In this document: positions 52,581 to 61,511 of the stretch, one piece after another
Numbering within the stretch: position 1 is the stretch's first letter
Layout: each line of letters opens with the position of its first letter
NCBI GenBank assembly: GCA_040880005.1
Contig: JBBDJG010000010.1
Location: forward strand, 1 to 64,000
DNA from: JBBDJG01 sp040880005
GTDB taxonomy: Bacteria; Actinomycetota; Thermoleophilia; Solirubrobacterales; JBBDJG01
Direction of reading: 5' to 3'
DNA: 64,000 nucleotides
The notes under the pieces: model-generated
Told to the model about the DNA's origin: nothing
Seen by the model: only the letters and a program-made list of their open reading frames with translations
The model's database searches: none
Program-made: the position numbers and the translations under genes

Positions 52581-54005
52581 ATGTCCACGATGCCCGCGCG
52601 CTCGACAGCCCCAAGAGTGCTGAGCGGGGCGCCTTTCGCCCTAGTCCTCGTTCTCCTAGCGCTGTCGTTGATTTGCCCCCCGCGGGCAGCGGCCGACTTC
52701 ACTTTCGATTTCAAATGGGGGGCCAACTTCGCCGACGGCTCGAGCGGCTCGGGCAACGGCGAGTTTCTCCTGCCCACCGACGTCGTCTACGCCAACGGCA
52801 ACGTCTACGTGTCCGACCTCGGCAACAACCGCATCCAGCGATTCACGTTCGACGGCGCGTACCTGCAGCGGTGGGGTGCCGGCGGCGGCAGCGGAGCGCC
52901 CGGAACCGGCGACGGCGAGTTCTCCAGCCCGTTCGGAATCTCTACCGACGGCCAGGGCAACGTCTACGTCGCCGACGCCGACAACAACAGAGTCCAGAAG
53001 TTCGGCCCGCTCGGGCAGTTCATCGCCAGGTGGGGCGCAAACGGCGGCAACGGAAGCTCCGGCGTGGGCGACGCCGAGTTCTCCAACCCCTTCTCGGTCG
53101 CGGTCGATCCATCCAGCGGGCACGTCTATGTCGCCGACACCGGCAATTCGAGAATCCAGAGGTTGGATGCATCGGGCAAGTACGTCGCTCAGTTTCCGAT
53201 GCAGATGCCCGGCGACGTGTTCCCCGGCACTCCGGCTGGAATCGCAGTCGGCGCGACCGGCGACGTGTACGTCAGCGACCTCTCCTACCAGCGCGTGGCG
53301 AAGTTCAATGCCGCGGGGCAGCCGCTGGGCCAATGGGGCAAGCCGGGCAGCGCTCCGGGCGAGCTGTCGAGCCCGTTCGAGGTCGATGTCGACGGTGACG
53401 GCAACGTCTTCGTCGCGGACTTTGGCAACGATCGCGTACAACAGTTCGATTCCAGCGGCAAGCACCTCTACAGCCTCGGCTCGAGCGGAAAGGCGGCAGG
53501 CCAGTTCAGCGGGCCGACCGGCGTCGCCGCCGGGCTGCCCGGACGCCTCTACGTCGCAGACCGCGGCAACAACCGCGCGCAGAGCTTCGTCGAGGCGCCG
53601 CCTCCCGACGAGCCCGACGTCACGCCGCCGCAGATCACGGATCTGCGGGCGTCGACGGTCCGCCACAAGCGCGGCAGCTCATTCACCTACCGGCTCAGCG
53701 AAGACGCAACGGTCACGTTCACGATCTCGAAACGGAAGCTCGCCTTCGGCAAGGCCTGCGGCAAGTCGTCGAAGCTACGCGGCAAGCACCACCGCCACCA
53801 CCACGCGCCCTGGTTCTGCATGCCGCTGAGTCCGCTCGCCAATCTCACCACCGAGGGCAAGCAGGGTGACAACACGTACCTCTTCTCCGGAAGACTCGGG
53901 GGTGTCCGACTGCGTCCGGGTACCTACCGGCTGAGCGCGGTCGCCACCGACGCGGCCGGCAACGAGAGCGACCCGGCGAAGACGTTGCTGATCGTGCTCG
54001 GCTGA
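52581..54005 (+). CDS. Secreted NHL-repeat propeller protein
   Basis: A 474-residue exported protein. Signal peptide residues 1-38 (FALVLVLLALSLICPPRAAA). Residues 45-340 hold NHL repeats (NVYVSDLGNNRIQRFTFDG, NVYVADADNNRVQKFGPLG, HVYVADTGNSRIQRLDASG, VFVADFGNDRVQQFDSSG), about six blades. A C-terminal beta domain (SSFTYRLSEDATVTFTISKR ... LRPGTYRLSAVATDAAGNESD) ends the chain; a His-rich stretch, KHHRHHHAPW, lies inside it. The next gene has the same layout. Function unknown, probably surface binding. Confidence 0.83.
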   Translation: MSTMPARSTAPRVLSGAPFALVLVLLALSLICPPRAAADFTFDFKWGANFADGSSGSGNGEFLLPTDVVYANGNVYVSDLGNNRIQRFTFDGAYLQRWGAGGGSGAPGTGDGEFSSPFGISTDGQGNVYVADADNNRVQKFGPLGQFIARWGANGGNGSSGVGDAEFSNPFSVAVDPSSGHVYVADTGNSRIQRLDASGKYVAQFPMQMPGDVFPGTPAGIAVGATGDVYVSDLSYQRVAKFNAAGQPLGQWGKPGSAPGELSSPFEVDVDGDGNVFVADFGNDRVQQFDSSGKHLYSLGSSGKAAGQFSGPTGVAAGLPGRLYVADRGNNRAQSFVEAPPPDEPDVTPPQITDLRASTVRHKRGSSFTYRLSEDATVTFTISKRKLAFGKACGKSSKLRGKHHRHHHAPWFCMPLSPLANLTTEGKQGDNTYLFSGRLGGVRLRPGTYRLSAVATDAAGNESDPAKTLLIVLG

Positions 54006-54076
54006 CGATGCTCGACCAGACGTCCAGCCTCGGGCGTGCCGGACGTGCCGCGATCAAGGATCAAATCAGGGTGCCG

Positions 54077-57000
54077 ATGCTAGTCACGATGTCTTCGCGC
54101 GCGACAACCTCGTGCAGGGCGCGCTCGAGACTGGTCCCAGCACTCGCATGCGCCCTATTTGCGTTCCTGCTGACGCCGTCCGCGGCGCTGGCGGGCTTCG
54201 CCCTTCAGTACCCGTGGGGCTCGACCGGGTCATCCAACGGCGAGTTCCTCTCCCCCAGCGACATCGCGATCGGCAACGGCGGCAGTGTTTATGTCGCCGA
54301 ACAGACCAACAACAGGATCCAGAGATTCACCTTCGATGCCATCTTTCTCGGGCGCTGGGGCGCGAACGGCGGCAACGGCAGCTCGGGGACCGCGGAAGGC
54401 CAGTTCAACAACCCCTACGGCGTGGCCGCCGACTCGAGCGGAAACATATACGTCACCGACGCGAGCAACTCCCGCGTGCAGAAGTTCACGCCGCAGGGAA
54501 CCTTCGTCAGCGCCTGGGGCTGGGGGGTCGCGAACGGCGCGGGGCAGTTCCAGGTCTGTACCTCGTTCTGCAAGGCCGGCATTCCCGGCAGTGGCGACGG
54601 CCAGTTCGACTTCCCGGCGGGCATAACCGTCCACGGCAGCGACGTCTACGTCACCGACAGCGTCGCGCATCGCGTGCAGAAGTTCAGCCTGAACGGCACC
54701 TTCGTCGACAAGTGGAGCTCGTGGAGCGCGGGCGCCGGGAGCTTCTCGAGCCCAGTCGGAGTCGCCGTCGATTCGAGCGACGACGTGTACGTGACCGACC
54801 TCTCGCTGAACCGCGTGGTCAAGTTCGAGGGCGGCGACCACGCGTTCATCACGCAGTGGGGCACGTTCGGCGGTAGCGCGAGCCAGTTCTCGAGCCCGAT
54901 CGGGATCGCCATCGACACGTCCGACAACGTGTATGTCGCCGACTGGGGAAACAGCAGGATCCAGGAGTTCACGCCGGGCGGCGCGTTCATCGCTTCCGGT
55001 TCAGGCTCCGGCGCCAACCAGTTTTCCAATGCCGCCGGCCTGGACGCAGATCCAACGTCGGGGATCTACGTCGCCGACACCGGCAACAACAGGATCCAGT
55101 TCGGAACAGTGACGGAAAGCGGCAGTGGTGACGTGAACGGCGACACGCTCCAGTACCTCGCCGGATCAGGGACGCTCGACAACGTGCAGATCAGCCACAG
55201 CGGCTCCACCTACACGATCCACAACGCGGGTCTGGGCGCGAGCATCAAGACACCGGACATTACTTCCCCCTGCAGCAAGGTGGTGGACGACGTCACCTGC
55301 CCCGACACGGGGGTCACCAAAATACTCCTCGAACTCAAAGATCAGAACGACAAGGTGGCTATCGACGGTAGCGTGCTCGACTCGGTTGCAGGCGACATCG
55401 AGGGCGGCAGCGGGACCGACACTGTTGACTACACAGGCGCCGGCGCCGGCGTGACGGTGAACCTCGGCCTGGCCACGCCCCAGGACACGGGAGCGGGCTT
55501 CGACACGCTTGGCGGCATCGAGAACCTCACCGGAAGCCCGGGCGCTGACACGCTGACCGGCAACAGCGGCGCCAACGTGCTCAAGGGCGCTGCGGGCGTC
55601 GACACCCTGAGCGGAGGCGGCGGCGACGACACACTTCAGGGCGGCAGCGAGAACGACGGTATCACCGGCGGCGACGGCGCGGACACCGCCGACTACACGG
55701 GCGCCGACGATGGTGTGACGGTCAACCTGGCGAGCAACCCAACCTCGGGCGGCGCGGGCGCCGACACTCTCGCCACGGTCGAGAACGTGACCGGCGGCAA
55801 CGCGGGCGACACGCTCACCGGCGACGTCAACGCCAACGTGCTCAAGGGCGCTGCGGGCGTCGACACCCTGAGCGGAGGCGGCGGCGACGACACACTTCAG
55901 GGCGGCAGCGAGAACGACGGTATCACCGGCGGCGACGGCGCGGACACCGCCGACTACACGGGCGCCGACGATGGTGTGACGGTCAACCTGGCGAGCAACC
56001 CAACCTCGGGCGGCGCGGGCGCCGACACTCTCGCCACGGTCGAGAACGTGACCGGCGGCAACGCGGGCGACACGCTCACCGGCGACGGCGGTGCCAACAC
56101 GCTCAACGGTGCGAACGGCAACGACACGCTCAGGGACGGCGGCGGCGGAAACGACGCACTCGTGGGATCCGGCGGAGACGACACCGCCGACTACACGGGC
56201 GCCGGCTCCGCCGTGACGGTCAACCTGGCGAGCAACCCAACCTCGGGAGGCGCGGGCGCCGACACTCTCACGGAGATGGACAGCGTGATCGGTACCGGCT
56301 CGGACGACACGCTGACCGGTGACGGCGGTCCCAACACGCTCGACGGCGCGGGCGGGGACGACACGCTCAACGGTGGTGGCGGCAACGACGCGCTGACCGG
56401 CGGAGCACACGCCACCACCGGCGACACAGTCAGCTACGCGGACACGAGCTCTACGGTGGTCGTCGACCTGAGCGTTCCCTTGCCCCAGAACACGGGAGTG
56501 GGCTTCGACACGCTCGGCGGCATCGAGAACCTGACCGGTGGCTCCGGCGACGACCTGCTCAGGGGCGCGAGCCCCGACCTGTCCAACGGCATCAGCGGCA
56601 ACAACCAGATCGACGGAGCCACGGGCTCCGACACCGCCGACTACTCGAACGCGACCTCAGGGGTGACCGCCAGCGTGGCGGCCGGCACGGCGACCGGCGG
56701 CGGCGGCACCGACGGTCTGACAAGCATCGAGAACCTCACCGGCGGCCCGGCCGGCGATACGTTGACGGGCGATGGCAATGCGAATGTCCTCAGCGGAGCC
56801 GGCGACGACGACCAGCTCTTCGGAGCCGCAGGCAACGACACGCTCGACGGCGGCGCGAACGACGATCTGATGCGCGGCTCCGCCGGCGACGACTCGCTGG
56901 TCGGTGGCACCGGCACGGACGAGGCCGACTACTCGGATGCCGGCGCGAACGTCGCCGTGAACTTGGCGACCTCGACGCCCCAGTCGACCGGCGGCGCGGG

Positions 57001-57634
57001 CACCGACACGATCTCCAGCAGCGAAGACGTGACGGGTGGTCCGCAGAACGACAACCTGACCGGTAACGACGCCGTCAACCACATCGACGGTGGCGACGGT
57101 GGCGACGAGATCCAGGTGCGCGACTTCACGGCCGACGTCGTCAACTGCAACGCCGGCGACGACTTCGCCTCGGCGGACTCCTCCGATCAGCTCGCCGCCT
57201 GCGAATCCACTTCGATCGCCGACCCGGTGGGGACTCCCGGCGGTGGCGGTGGCGGGCCCGACTCGTCTCCTCCGACGATCGGCAAGCTGGCCCCCGGCAG
57301 GATCAGCTCGCGTCTCGGCGGGCCCTTCAACTTCGTTCTCTCCGAAAGCGCGACGGTCTCGTTCACGATCGAGAAGCGGGCGCTGGGACGTGAGGTCAAG
57401 AGAAAGTGCAAGCGCCAGACCAAGAAGAATCGCAAGAAGAAGGTGTGTCGCTACTACGCGCCCGTCGGCTCCGTCTCGGCATCCGGAACCGCTGGGGCCA
57501 ACGCCTTCAAGTTCAGCGGCAAGATCAGCGGCAAGACGCTCAAACCCGGACCGTACAGGATGACGGCCGTTGCCAAAGACGCAGCCGGCAACAAGAGCAA
57601 GGCCGTCACGGTCGTATTCGCGGTCCTGCGCTAG
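54077..57634 (+). CDS. Large secreted NHL-propeller / RTX-like repeat protein
   Basis: A 1185-residue exported protein. Signal peptide from the ATG at 54077 (or 54089), LVPALACALFAFLLTPSAALA. NHL propeller to about residue 345 (NNRIQRFTFDAIF, NSRVQKFTPQG, NRVVKFEGG, NNRIQF). Residues about 430-1030 are hemolysin-type nonapeptide blocks (GGGGDDTLQGGSENDGITGGDG), which bind calcium in RTX proteins. A C-terminal domain ends KPGPYRMTAVAKDAAGNKS, as in the neighbour. Includes an exact 87-residue tandem duplication. RTX proteins in other phyla use type I secretion; here an N-terminal signal peptide replaces it. Confidence 0.82.
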   Translation: MLVTMSSRATTSCRARSRLVPALACALFAFLLTPSAALAGFALQYPWGSTGSSNGEFLSPSDIAIGNGGSVYVAEQTNNRIQRFTFDAIFLGRWGANGGNGSSGTAEGQFNNPYGVAADSSGNIYVTDASNSRVQKFTPQGTFVSAWGWGVANGAGQFQVCTSFCKAGIPGSGDGQFDFPAGITVHGSDVYVTDSVAHRVQKFSLNGTFVDKWSSWSAGAGSFSSPVGVAVDSSDDVYVTDLSLNRVVKFEGGDHAFITQWGTFGGSASQFSSPIGIAIDTSDNVYVADWGNSRIQEFTPGGAFIASGSGSGANQFSNAAGLDADPTSGIYVADTGNNRIQFGTVTESGSGDVNGDTLQYLAGSGTLDNVQISHSGSTYTIHNAGLGASIKTPDITSPCSKVVDDVTCPDTGVTKILLELKDQNDKVAIDGSVLDSVAGDIEGGSGTDTVDYTGAGAGVTVNLGLATPQDTGAGFDTLGGIENLTGSPGADTLTGNSGANVLKGAAGVDTLSGGGGDDTLQGGSENDGITGGDGADTADYTGADDGVTVNLASNPTSGGAGADTLATVENVTGGNAGDTLTGDVNANVLKGAAGVDTLSGGGGDDTLQGGSENDGITGGDGADTADYTGADDGVTVNLASNPTSGGAGADTLATVENVTGGNAGDTLTGDGGANTLNGANGNDTLRDGGGGNDALVGSGGDDTADYTGAGSAVTVNLASNPTSGGAGADTLTEMDSVIGTGSDDTLTGDGGPNTLDGAGGDDTLNGGGGNDALTGGAHATTGDTVSYADTSSTVVVDLSVPLPQNTGVGFDTLGGIENLTGGSGDDLLRGASPDLSNGISGNNQIDGATGSDTADYSNATSGVTASVAAGTATGGGGTDGLTSIENLTGGPAGDTLTGDGNANVLSGAGDDDQLFGAAGNDTLDGGANDDLMRGSAGDDSLVGGTGTDEADYSDAGANVAVNLATSTPQSTGGAGTDTISSSEDVTGGPQNDNLTGNDAVNHIDGGDGGDEIQVRDFTADVVNCNAGDDFASADSSDQLAACESTSIADPVGTPGGGGGGPDSSPPTIGKLAPGRISSRLGGPFNFVLSESATVSFTIEKRALGREVKRKCKRQTKKNRKKKVCRYYAPVGSVSASGTAGANAFKFSGKISGKTLKPGPYRMTAVAKDAAGNKSKAVTVVFAVLR
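55571..56092 (+). repeat. Exact 261-bp tandem duplication in the RTX-like gene
   Basis: 55571-55831 and 55832-56092 read the same over 261 bp, including synonymous sites. A third, diverged part-copy (from CCAACCTCGGG) follows near 56230. The unit is 87 codons, so frame is kept. Confidence 0.85.
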
Positions 57635-57687
57635 CGGCTCAGCGCCAATAGACTCCCGCCCGACGCGCGAGCGCGTCTCGATCTCAC

Positions 57688-58341
57688 ATGCTGGAAGCCC
57701 TACTCGCAGCCACCGACTTCACCCGCGACGCGCAGGAGATCCTGCGCGATCCGAGCAACTTCAACTGGAGCACGGTGACGCTGCTCGCGCTCGTGACCTA
57801 CGTCTATGCGGTCGAGGTCGAAAAACGCAACTGGAGCGCGATCCTCGCCGGAGTGGCTCTGTGGCTGGTGGACTGGATCAACGAGGTCGTCAACGCTCTC
57901 GTGCTGCACTTCACGGACCGCGCCGCGGTCTGGACCGCCACCGGCGACACGAGCTACCAGATACTGATCGGGCTCAACATCGAGATCTCCTTCATGTTTC
58001 TGATCGCCGGCGTCGTGTTCGTGAAGTTCCTGCCCCCCGACCCCGCCCAGAAGCTGCTGGGGGTTCCCAATCGCGTGACCAACGTGATCGGGTTCTCGAT
58101 CTTCTCGGTGGCGGTCGAGGAGCTGCTGCGCGCAGCCGGACACTTCCACTGGGAGTACTGGTGGTGGAACTGGTACAGCCCCCCGCTGATCGTGCTGCTC
58201 GGATACGTGACCTTCTATGCGATGGCGGCCTGGGTGTATGACATGAAGGACCGCTCCAGGCAGCTCAAGGTCGTCGGCACCCTGGCGGCCGTGGACGTGG
58301 CCCTGATCGTCGCGTTCGGCCCCATCGCGGGCTGGATCTAG
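57688..58341 (+). CDS. Polytopic membrane protein of unknown function
   Basis: A 217-residue protein with about six hydrophobic segments: STVTLLALVTYVYAVE, ILAGVALWLVDWINEVVNAL, LIGLNIEISFMFLIAGVVFV, VIGFSIFSVAVEELL, LIVLLGYVTFYAMAAWVY and VVGTLAAVDVALIVAFGPIAGW. Many Trp residues at the membrane boundary (WEYWWWNWYSPP). Acidic membrane residues WINEV and VEELL are notable. No family recognised. A GACGCGC-GA-GCGCGTC hairpin lies just upstream. Confidence 0.65.
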   Translation: MLEALLAATDFTRDAQEILRDPSNFNWSTVTLLALVTYVYAVEVEKRNWSAILAGVALWLVDWINEVVNALVLHFTDRAAVWTATGDTSYQILIGLNIEISFMFLIAGVVFVKFLPPDPAQKLLGVPNRVTNVIGFSIFSVAVEELLRAAGHFHWEYWWWNWYSPPLIVLLGYVTFYAMAAWVYDMKDRSRQLKVVGTLAAVDVALIVAFGPIAGWI

Positions 58342-58470
58342 GGCTGGACAGATTCGCGGGAGCGCCCGGGCCGTCCACCTGGCCCGCGGAAAGAAAGTCG
58401 TGCCAGATGGACGCTTGTTCCCTATTCTCGAAGCAAGCTTGGCGGAAAGGTCACCGCCACAAGGACTCGT

Positions 58471-60495
58471 ATGGACAGGGAAGTCTTCGAGAGCAAGAGA
58501 GGGCGCACAGCCTTCCGAATCTTTTTCGGCGCTGCGGTGGCAGGTCTCGTAGCGTTTGCCGCCCACGCGCTTGTGGCACCGGCCAGCTCCGCTCTGTTCG
58601 ATATCTGGATCTACCATGCCGTCGGCGCGATCGCCCTGGCCCTCTGCGTGCTGCGCGCGGTCCGCGTCGAGACCGAGCGCAACGTGTGGATCACCATGAG
58701 CATCGCGATCGGTGCCTGGCTGATCGGAAGCATCATCTCGAGCCTGTCCGGCGTGGCATTCGAACGCGATCCCTCCGCGTCGGTGGGGGACTTCTTCTAT
58801 CTGGTCTTCTTCCCGGTTGGCGCGATCGGACTGGGCTTCCTGCTCAAGTCGCGCGTGCGCCCGTTCCAGCCCAGCATTCTGCTCGACGGGCTGATCGTCG
58901 CACTCGCCGTCGCAGCGCTCGGCTCCGTGATGATCCAGGAGCTGATCGTGCGCGGCGCGGACGTTCCCGACCTGACCCTTCGACTCAGCCTTCCGCTGAG
59001 CGATTTGATGCTGATCACGTGTGTCGTTTGGGTGCTCGCGATGATCGGCTGGCGAGCGAGCCACGTATGGGACCTGATGGTTGGAGGCATGGGCCTCGCG
59101 GGCATCGTGAGCGCCATCTACCTGGCCCAGCTCGCTGCACACACCTATCTGCCCGGCACGGTCCTGCAGGCGCTTTGGCCTGCGGCGATGATGTTGATAG
59201 CGGCCGCAGCCTGGCAGCGTCCGGAACCACCGATCAAGCCCAAGGTCGAGGGCTACAGCAAGCTCGTCGTCGCATCGGTCGCGTCAAGCGTCGCACTGGG
59301 AATCCTCGTACTGGACCACTTTGCGACGCTTGACTCGCTGACGCTCTTGCTGGCGGCCGCAACACTGGGGGCGCTGATCGTCCGAGCCACCGTTGCGTTC
59401 AAGGAGAACCTCGAAATGGTGGCCGACTTCAGGCACGAGGCGCAGACGGATGCGCTCACCGGGCTCGGCAACCGGCGCAAGCTGCTTCGCGACCTGGGAC
59501 GCGAGCTCGTCAACGCAAGCGTTGCCTCGCCACGCATACTCGTGATCTTCGACCTCGACGGCTTCAAGCGCTACAACGACACCTATGGCCACCCCGCCGG
59601 CGATTCCCTGCTTCAACGGCTCGGTGGCAATCTCGCTCGCGCGATCGGTCCCTACGGCGGCGGCTACCGCCTCGGCGGAGACGAGTTCTGTGTGCTGGTC
59701 ACGACGGGCGGATCCAACGCCAAGACGATCATCTCCTTGACCGCAGCGGCACTGTCCGAACGCGGCGACGGATTCTCCGTTACGGCGTCGTACGGAGCCG
59801 TGATGTTGCCGCACGAAGCGCGCGATCCTGCGCTCGCGCTGCGCATCGCCGACCAGCGCATGTACTCGCAGAAGGAGGACCGCCGCAGCTCCGCCACGCG
59901 CCAGACGCGCGACATCCTCATGCAGGTGCTGCAGGAGCGCGAGCCGGACCTCGAGCAACACATGCAGGACGTGGCCAAGCTCGCCAGGGGTGCCGGGTCG
60001 CGCCTCGCACTGCTGGCCGAGGAGCTGGACGAGGTCGTGCGCGCAGCCGAGCTGCACGACGTCGGCAAGATGGCGATTCCCGACGAGATCTTGCACAAGC
60101 CCGCTGCTCTCGACGACGGCGAGTGGGAGTTCATCCGCCAGCACACGATCATCGGCGAACGCATCCTGAAAGCTGCACCGTCGCTTCTGCCCGTGGCGAA
60201 GATCGTACGCGCGAGCCACGAGCGCTGGGACGGCGCCGGCTACCCGGACCGGCTTGCCGGAGAGCGCATTCCGCTCGGCGCGCGCATCGTGGCAGTCTGC
60301 GACGCGTTCGACGCCATGACGACGAGCCGCCCCTACCGCGATGCCATGGACACCGAGCCGGCGCTTGCCGAGCTGCGCTCCAATGCGGGCACGCAGTTCG
60401 ACCCCGACGTGGTCGAGGCGGTCTGCGAAGAGGTGCGGGCCAGCGGTTACCGGCTCACGAGCGGTCGCTTCGACCGCAGTCGCTTCGTCGCCTAG
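58471..60495 (+). CDS. Membrane GGDEF and HD-GYP cyclic-di-GMP protein
   Basis: A 674-residue protein with eight or nine N-terminal helices (to about residue 305), a GGDEF domain (DALTGLGNRRKLLRDL ... YRLGGDEFCVLV) and an HD-GYP domain (AELHDVGKMAIPDEILHKP, ASHERWDGAGYPDRLAGE, IVAVCDAFDAMTTSRPYRD). Both active sites are intact: GGDEF makes cyclic-di-GMP, HD-GYP breaks it, so it may switch. The membrane region resembles an MHYT/7TM-like sensor without a known name. AAGGA precedes the ATG at 58471. Confidence 0.9.
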   Translation: MDREVFESKRGRTAFRIFFGAAVAGLVAFAAHALVAPASSALFDIWIYHAVGAIALALCVLRAVRVETERNVWITMSIAIGAWLIGSIISSLSGVAFERDPSASVGDFFYLVFFPVGAIGLGFLLKSRVRPFQPSILLDGLIVALAVAALGSVMIQELIVRGADVPDLTLRLSLPLSDLMLITCVVWVLAMIGWRASHVWDLMVGGMGLAGIVSAIYLAQLAAHTYLPGTVLQALWPAAMMLIAAAAWQRPEPPIKPKVEGYSKLVVASVASSVALGILVLDHFATLDSLTLLLAAATLGALIVRATVAFKENLEMVADFRHEAQTDALTGLGNRRKLLRDLGRELVNASVASPRILVIFDLDGFKRYNDTYGHPAGDSLLQRLGGNLARAIGPYGGGYRLGGDEFCVLVTTGGSNAKTIISLTAAALSERGDGFSVTASYGAVMLPHEARDPALALRIADQRMYSQKEDRRSSATRQTRDILMQVLQEREPDLEQHMQDVAKLARGAGSRLALLAEELDEVVRAAELHDVGKMAIPDEILHKPAALDDGEWEFIRQHTIIGERILKAAPSLLPVAKIVRASHERWDGAGYPDRLAGERIPLGARIVAVCDAFDAMTTSRPYRDAMDTEPALAELRSNAGTQFDPDVVEAVCEEVRASGYRLTSGRFDRSRFVA

Positions 60496-60507
60496 CCGTA
60501 GCGCGCG

Positions 60508-60684
60508 TTACTCATCGGGTGGCGGATTGCGGATCGCGCCGTACACGCCGATCGCCAGCATCACGACGATCACGAGGGAGAACAGACTGATCACGTCGAG
60601 GCCGCTGCGACCGATCACGTATAGCGTGGATACGCCGAACAGCGCGGTGAAGGTCAGCGCAACTCCCAAGAAGAACGTCCTCAT
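60508..60684 (-). CDS. Small two-helix membrane protein
   Basis: A 58-residue protein, MRTFFLGVALTFTALFGVST then LYVIGRSGLDVISLFSLVIVVMLAIGVYGAIRNPPPDE, with two membrane helices. Its ATG is 2 nt after the rhomboid stop, so it ends the lipB-lipA-rhomboid operon. Unknown function. Confidence 0.6.
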   Translation of the reverse strand: MRTFFLGVALTFTALFGVSTLYVIGRSGLDVISLFSLVIVVMLAIGVYGAIRNPPPDE

Positions 60685-60686
60685 GC

Positions 60687-61508
60687 TCAATACACGGGAT
60701 ACTGCGGCTCGTCGTAACGGCGGCTGCGCCGCCGGGCGAACAACTTGATCGTTGCGAGACCGAACAGGAAACCGCCGACGTGAGCGAAGTAGGCGACGCC
60801 ACCGCCCGTCTCCTCGGTGCCGATCGCCAGTTGGCCGAGGGCCGGCAGGAACTGCAACACGAACCACGCGCCGAGCAGTATCAGGGCCGGAATCTCGACC
60901 AGGAATATGAGCAGCAGGAATATCAGCGTCAGCACTCGGGCGCGCGGATACAGCAGCGCGTAGCCGCCGAGCACAGCGGCGATCGCCCCGCTGGCACCGA
61001 TCATCGGGGCAGTCGCGACAGTATCGACGGCGACTTGCAGCCCGGCGGCGGCCAGCCCGCCCAGCAGGTAGAACAGCACGTACTTGACCCTCCCCATCGC
61101 GTCCTCGACGTTGCCGCCAAAGATCCATAGGAACAGCATGTTGAAGCCGATGTGCAGCCAGCCCGCGTGCATGAACATCGACGTGAACAGCGTCAGCCAG
61201 GCCGCAGGCTCGTCGAGCTGCTCGACCGGGTCGCCACGCGCGTCCGAGTAGGCGTCGGTCCCCTGGCACACGACCTCCGTCTTCGAGGGATCGTCGGGGA
61301 ACGCCAGCTCGCACTCCTTTCCGGGGTGTGTCAGACGATAGGAAACCAGCCCGTACTCGGCCACCGGCTTGGTCTTCACCTGATCGTCACCACTGAGCGA
61401 GAACGACGGGCCCTGCAGGAACAGGAACACGGCCAAGTTGATCGCCACCAGCACCAGCGTGACGATCGGGAAGCGGTCGTGAGGGATGTTGTCCCGTAGC
61501 GGGATCAA
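60687..61508 (-). CDS. Rhomboid family intramembrane serine protease
   Basis: A 273-residue membrane protease with six or seven helices. HIGFNMLFLWIFGGNVEDAMG, IGASGAIAAVLGGYALLYPR (catalytic Ser in GASG) and AYFAHVGGFLFGLATI (catalytic His) are all present. A 70-residue loop after helix 1 has two Cys (KECELAF, VVCQGTD) that may form a disulfide. TTG start 3 nt after the lipA stop. Confidence 0.9.
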   Translation of the reverse strand: MIPLRDNIPHDRFPIVTLVLVAINLAVFLFLQGPSFSLSGDDQVKTKPVAEYGLVSYRLTHPGKECELAFPDDPSKTEVVCQGTDAYSDARGDPVEQLDEPAAWLTLFTSMFMHAGWLHIGFNMLFLWIFGGNVEDAMGRVKYVLFYLLGGLAAAGLQVAVDTVATAPMIGASGAIAAVLGGYALLYPRARVLTLIFLLLIFLVEIPALILLGAWFVLQFLPALGQLAIGTEETGGGVAYFAHVGGFLFGLATIKLFARRRSRRYDEPQYPVY

Positions 61509-61511
61509 GGC

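Noticed and set aside
55430..57090. Repeats as a CRISPR array
   Set aside because: Units are in-frame coding repeats with the calcium-binding GGxGxD pattern, not spaced direct repeats.
58356..58395. Terminator after the membrane protein at 57688-58341
   Set aside because: CGGGCC/GGCCCG can pair around 8 nt but is followed by AAAGAAAG rather than T residues.
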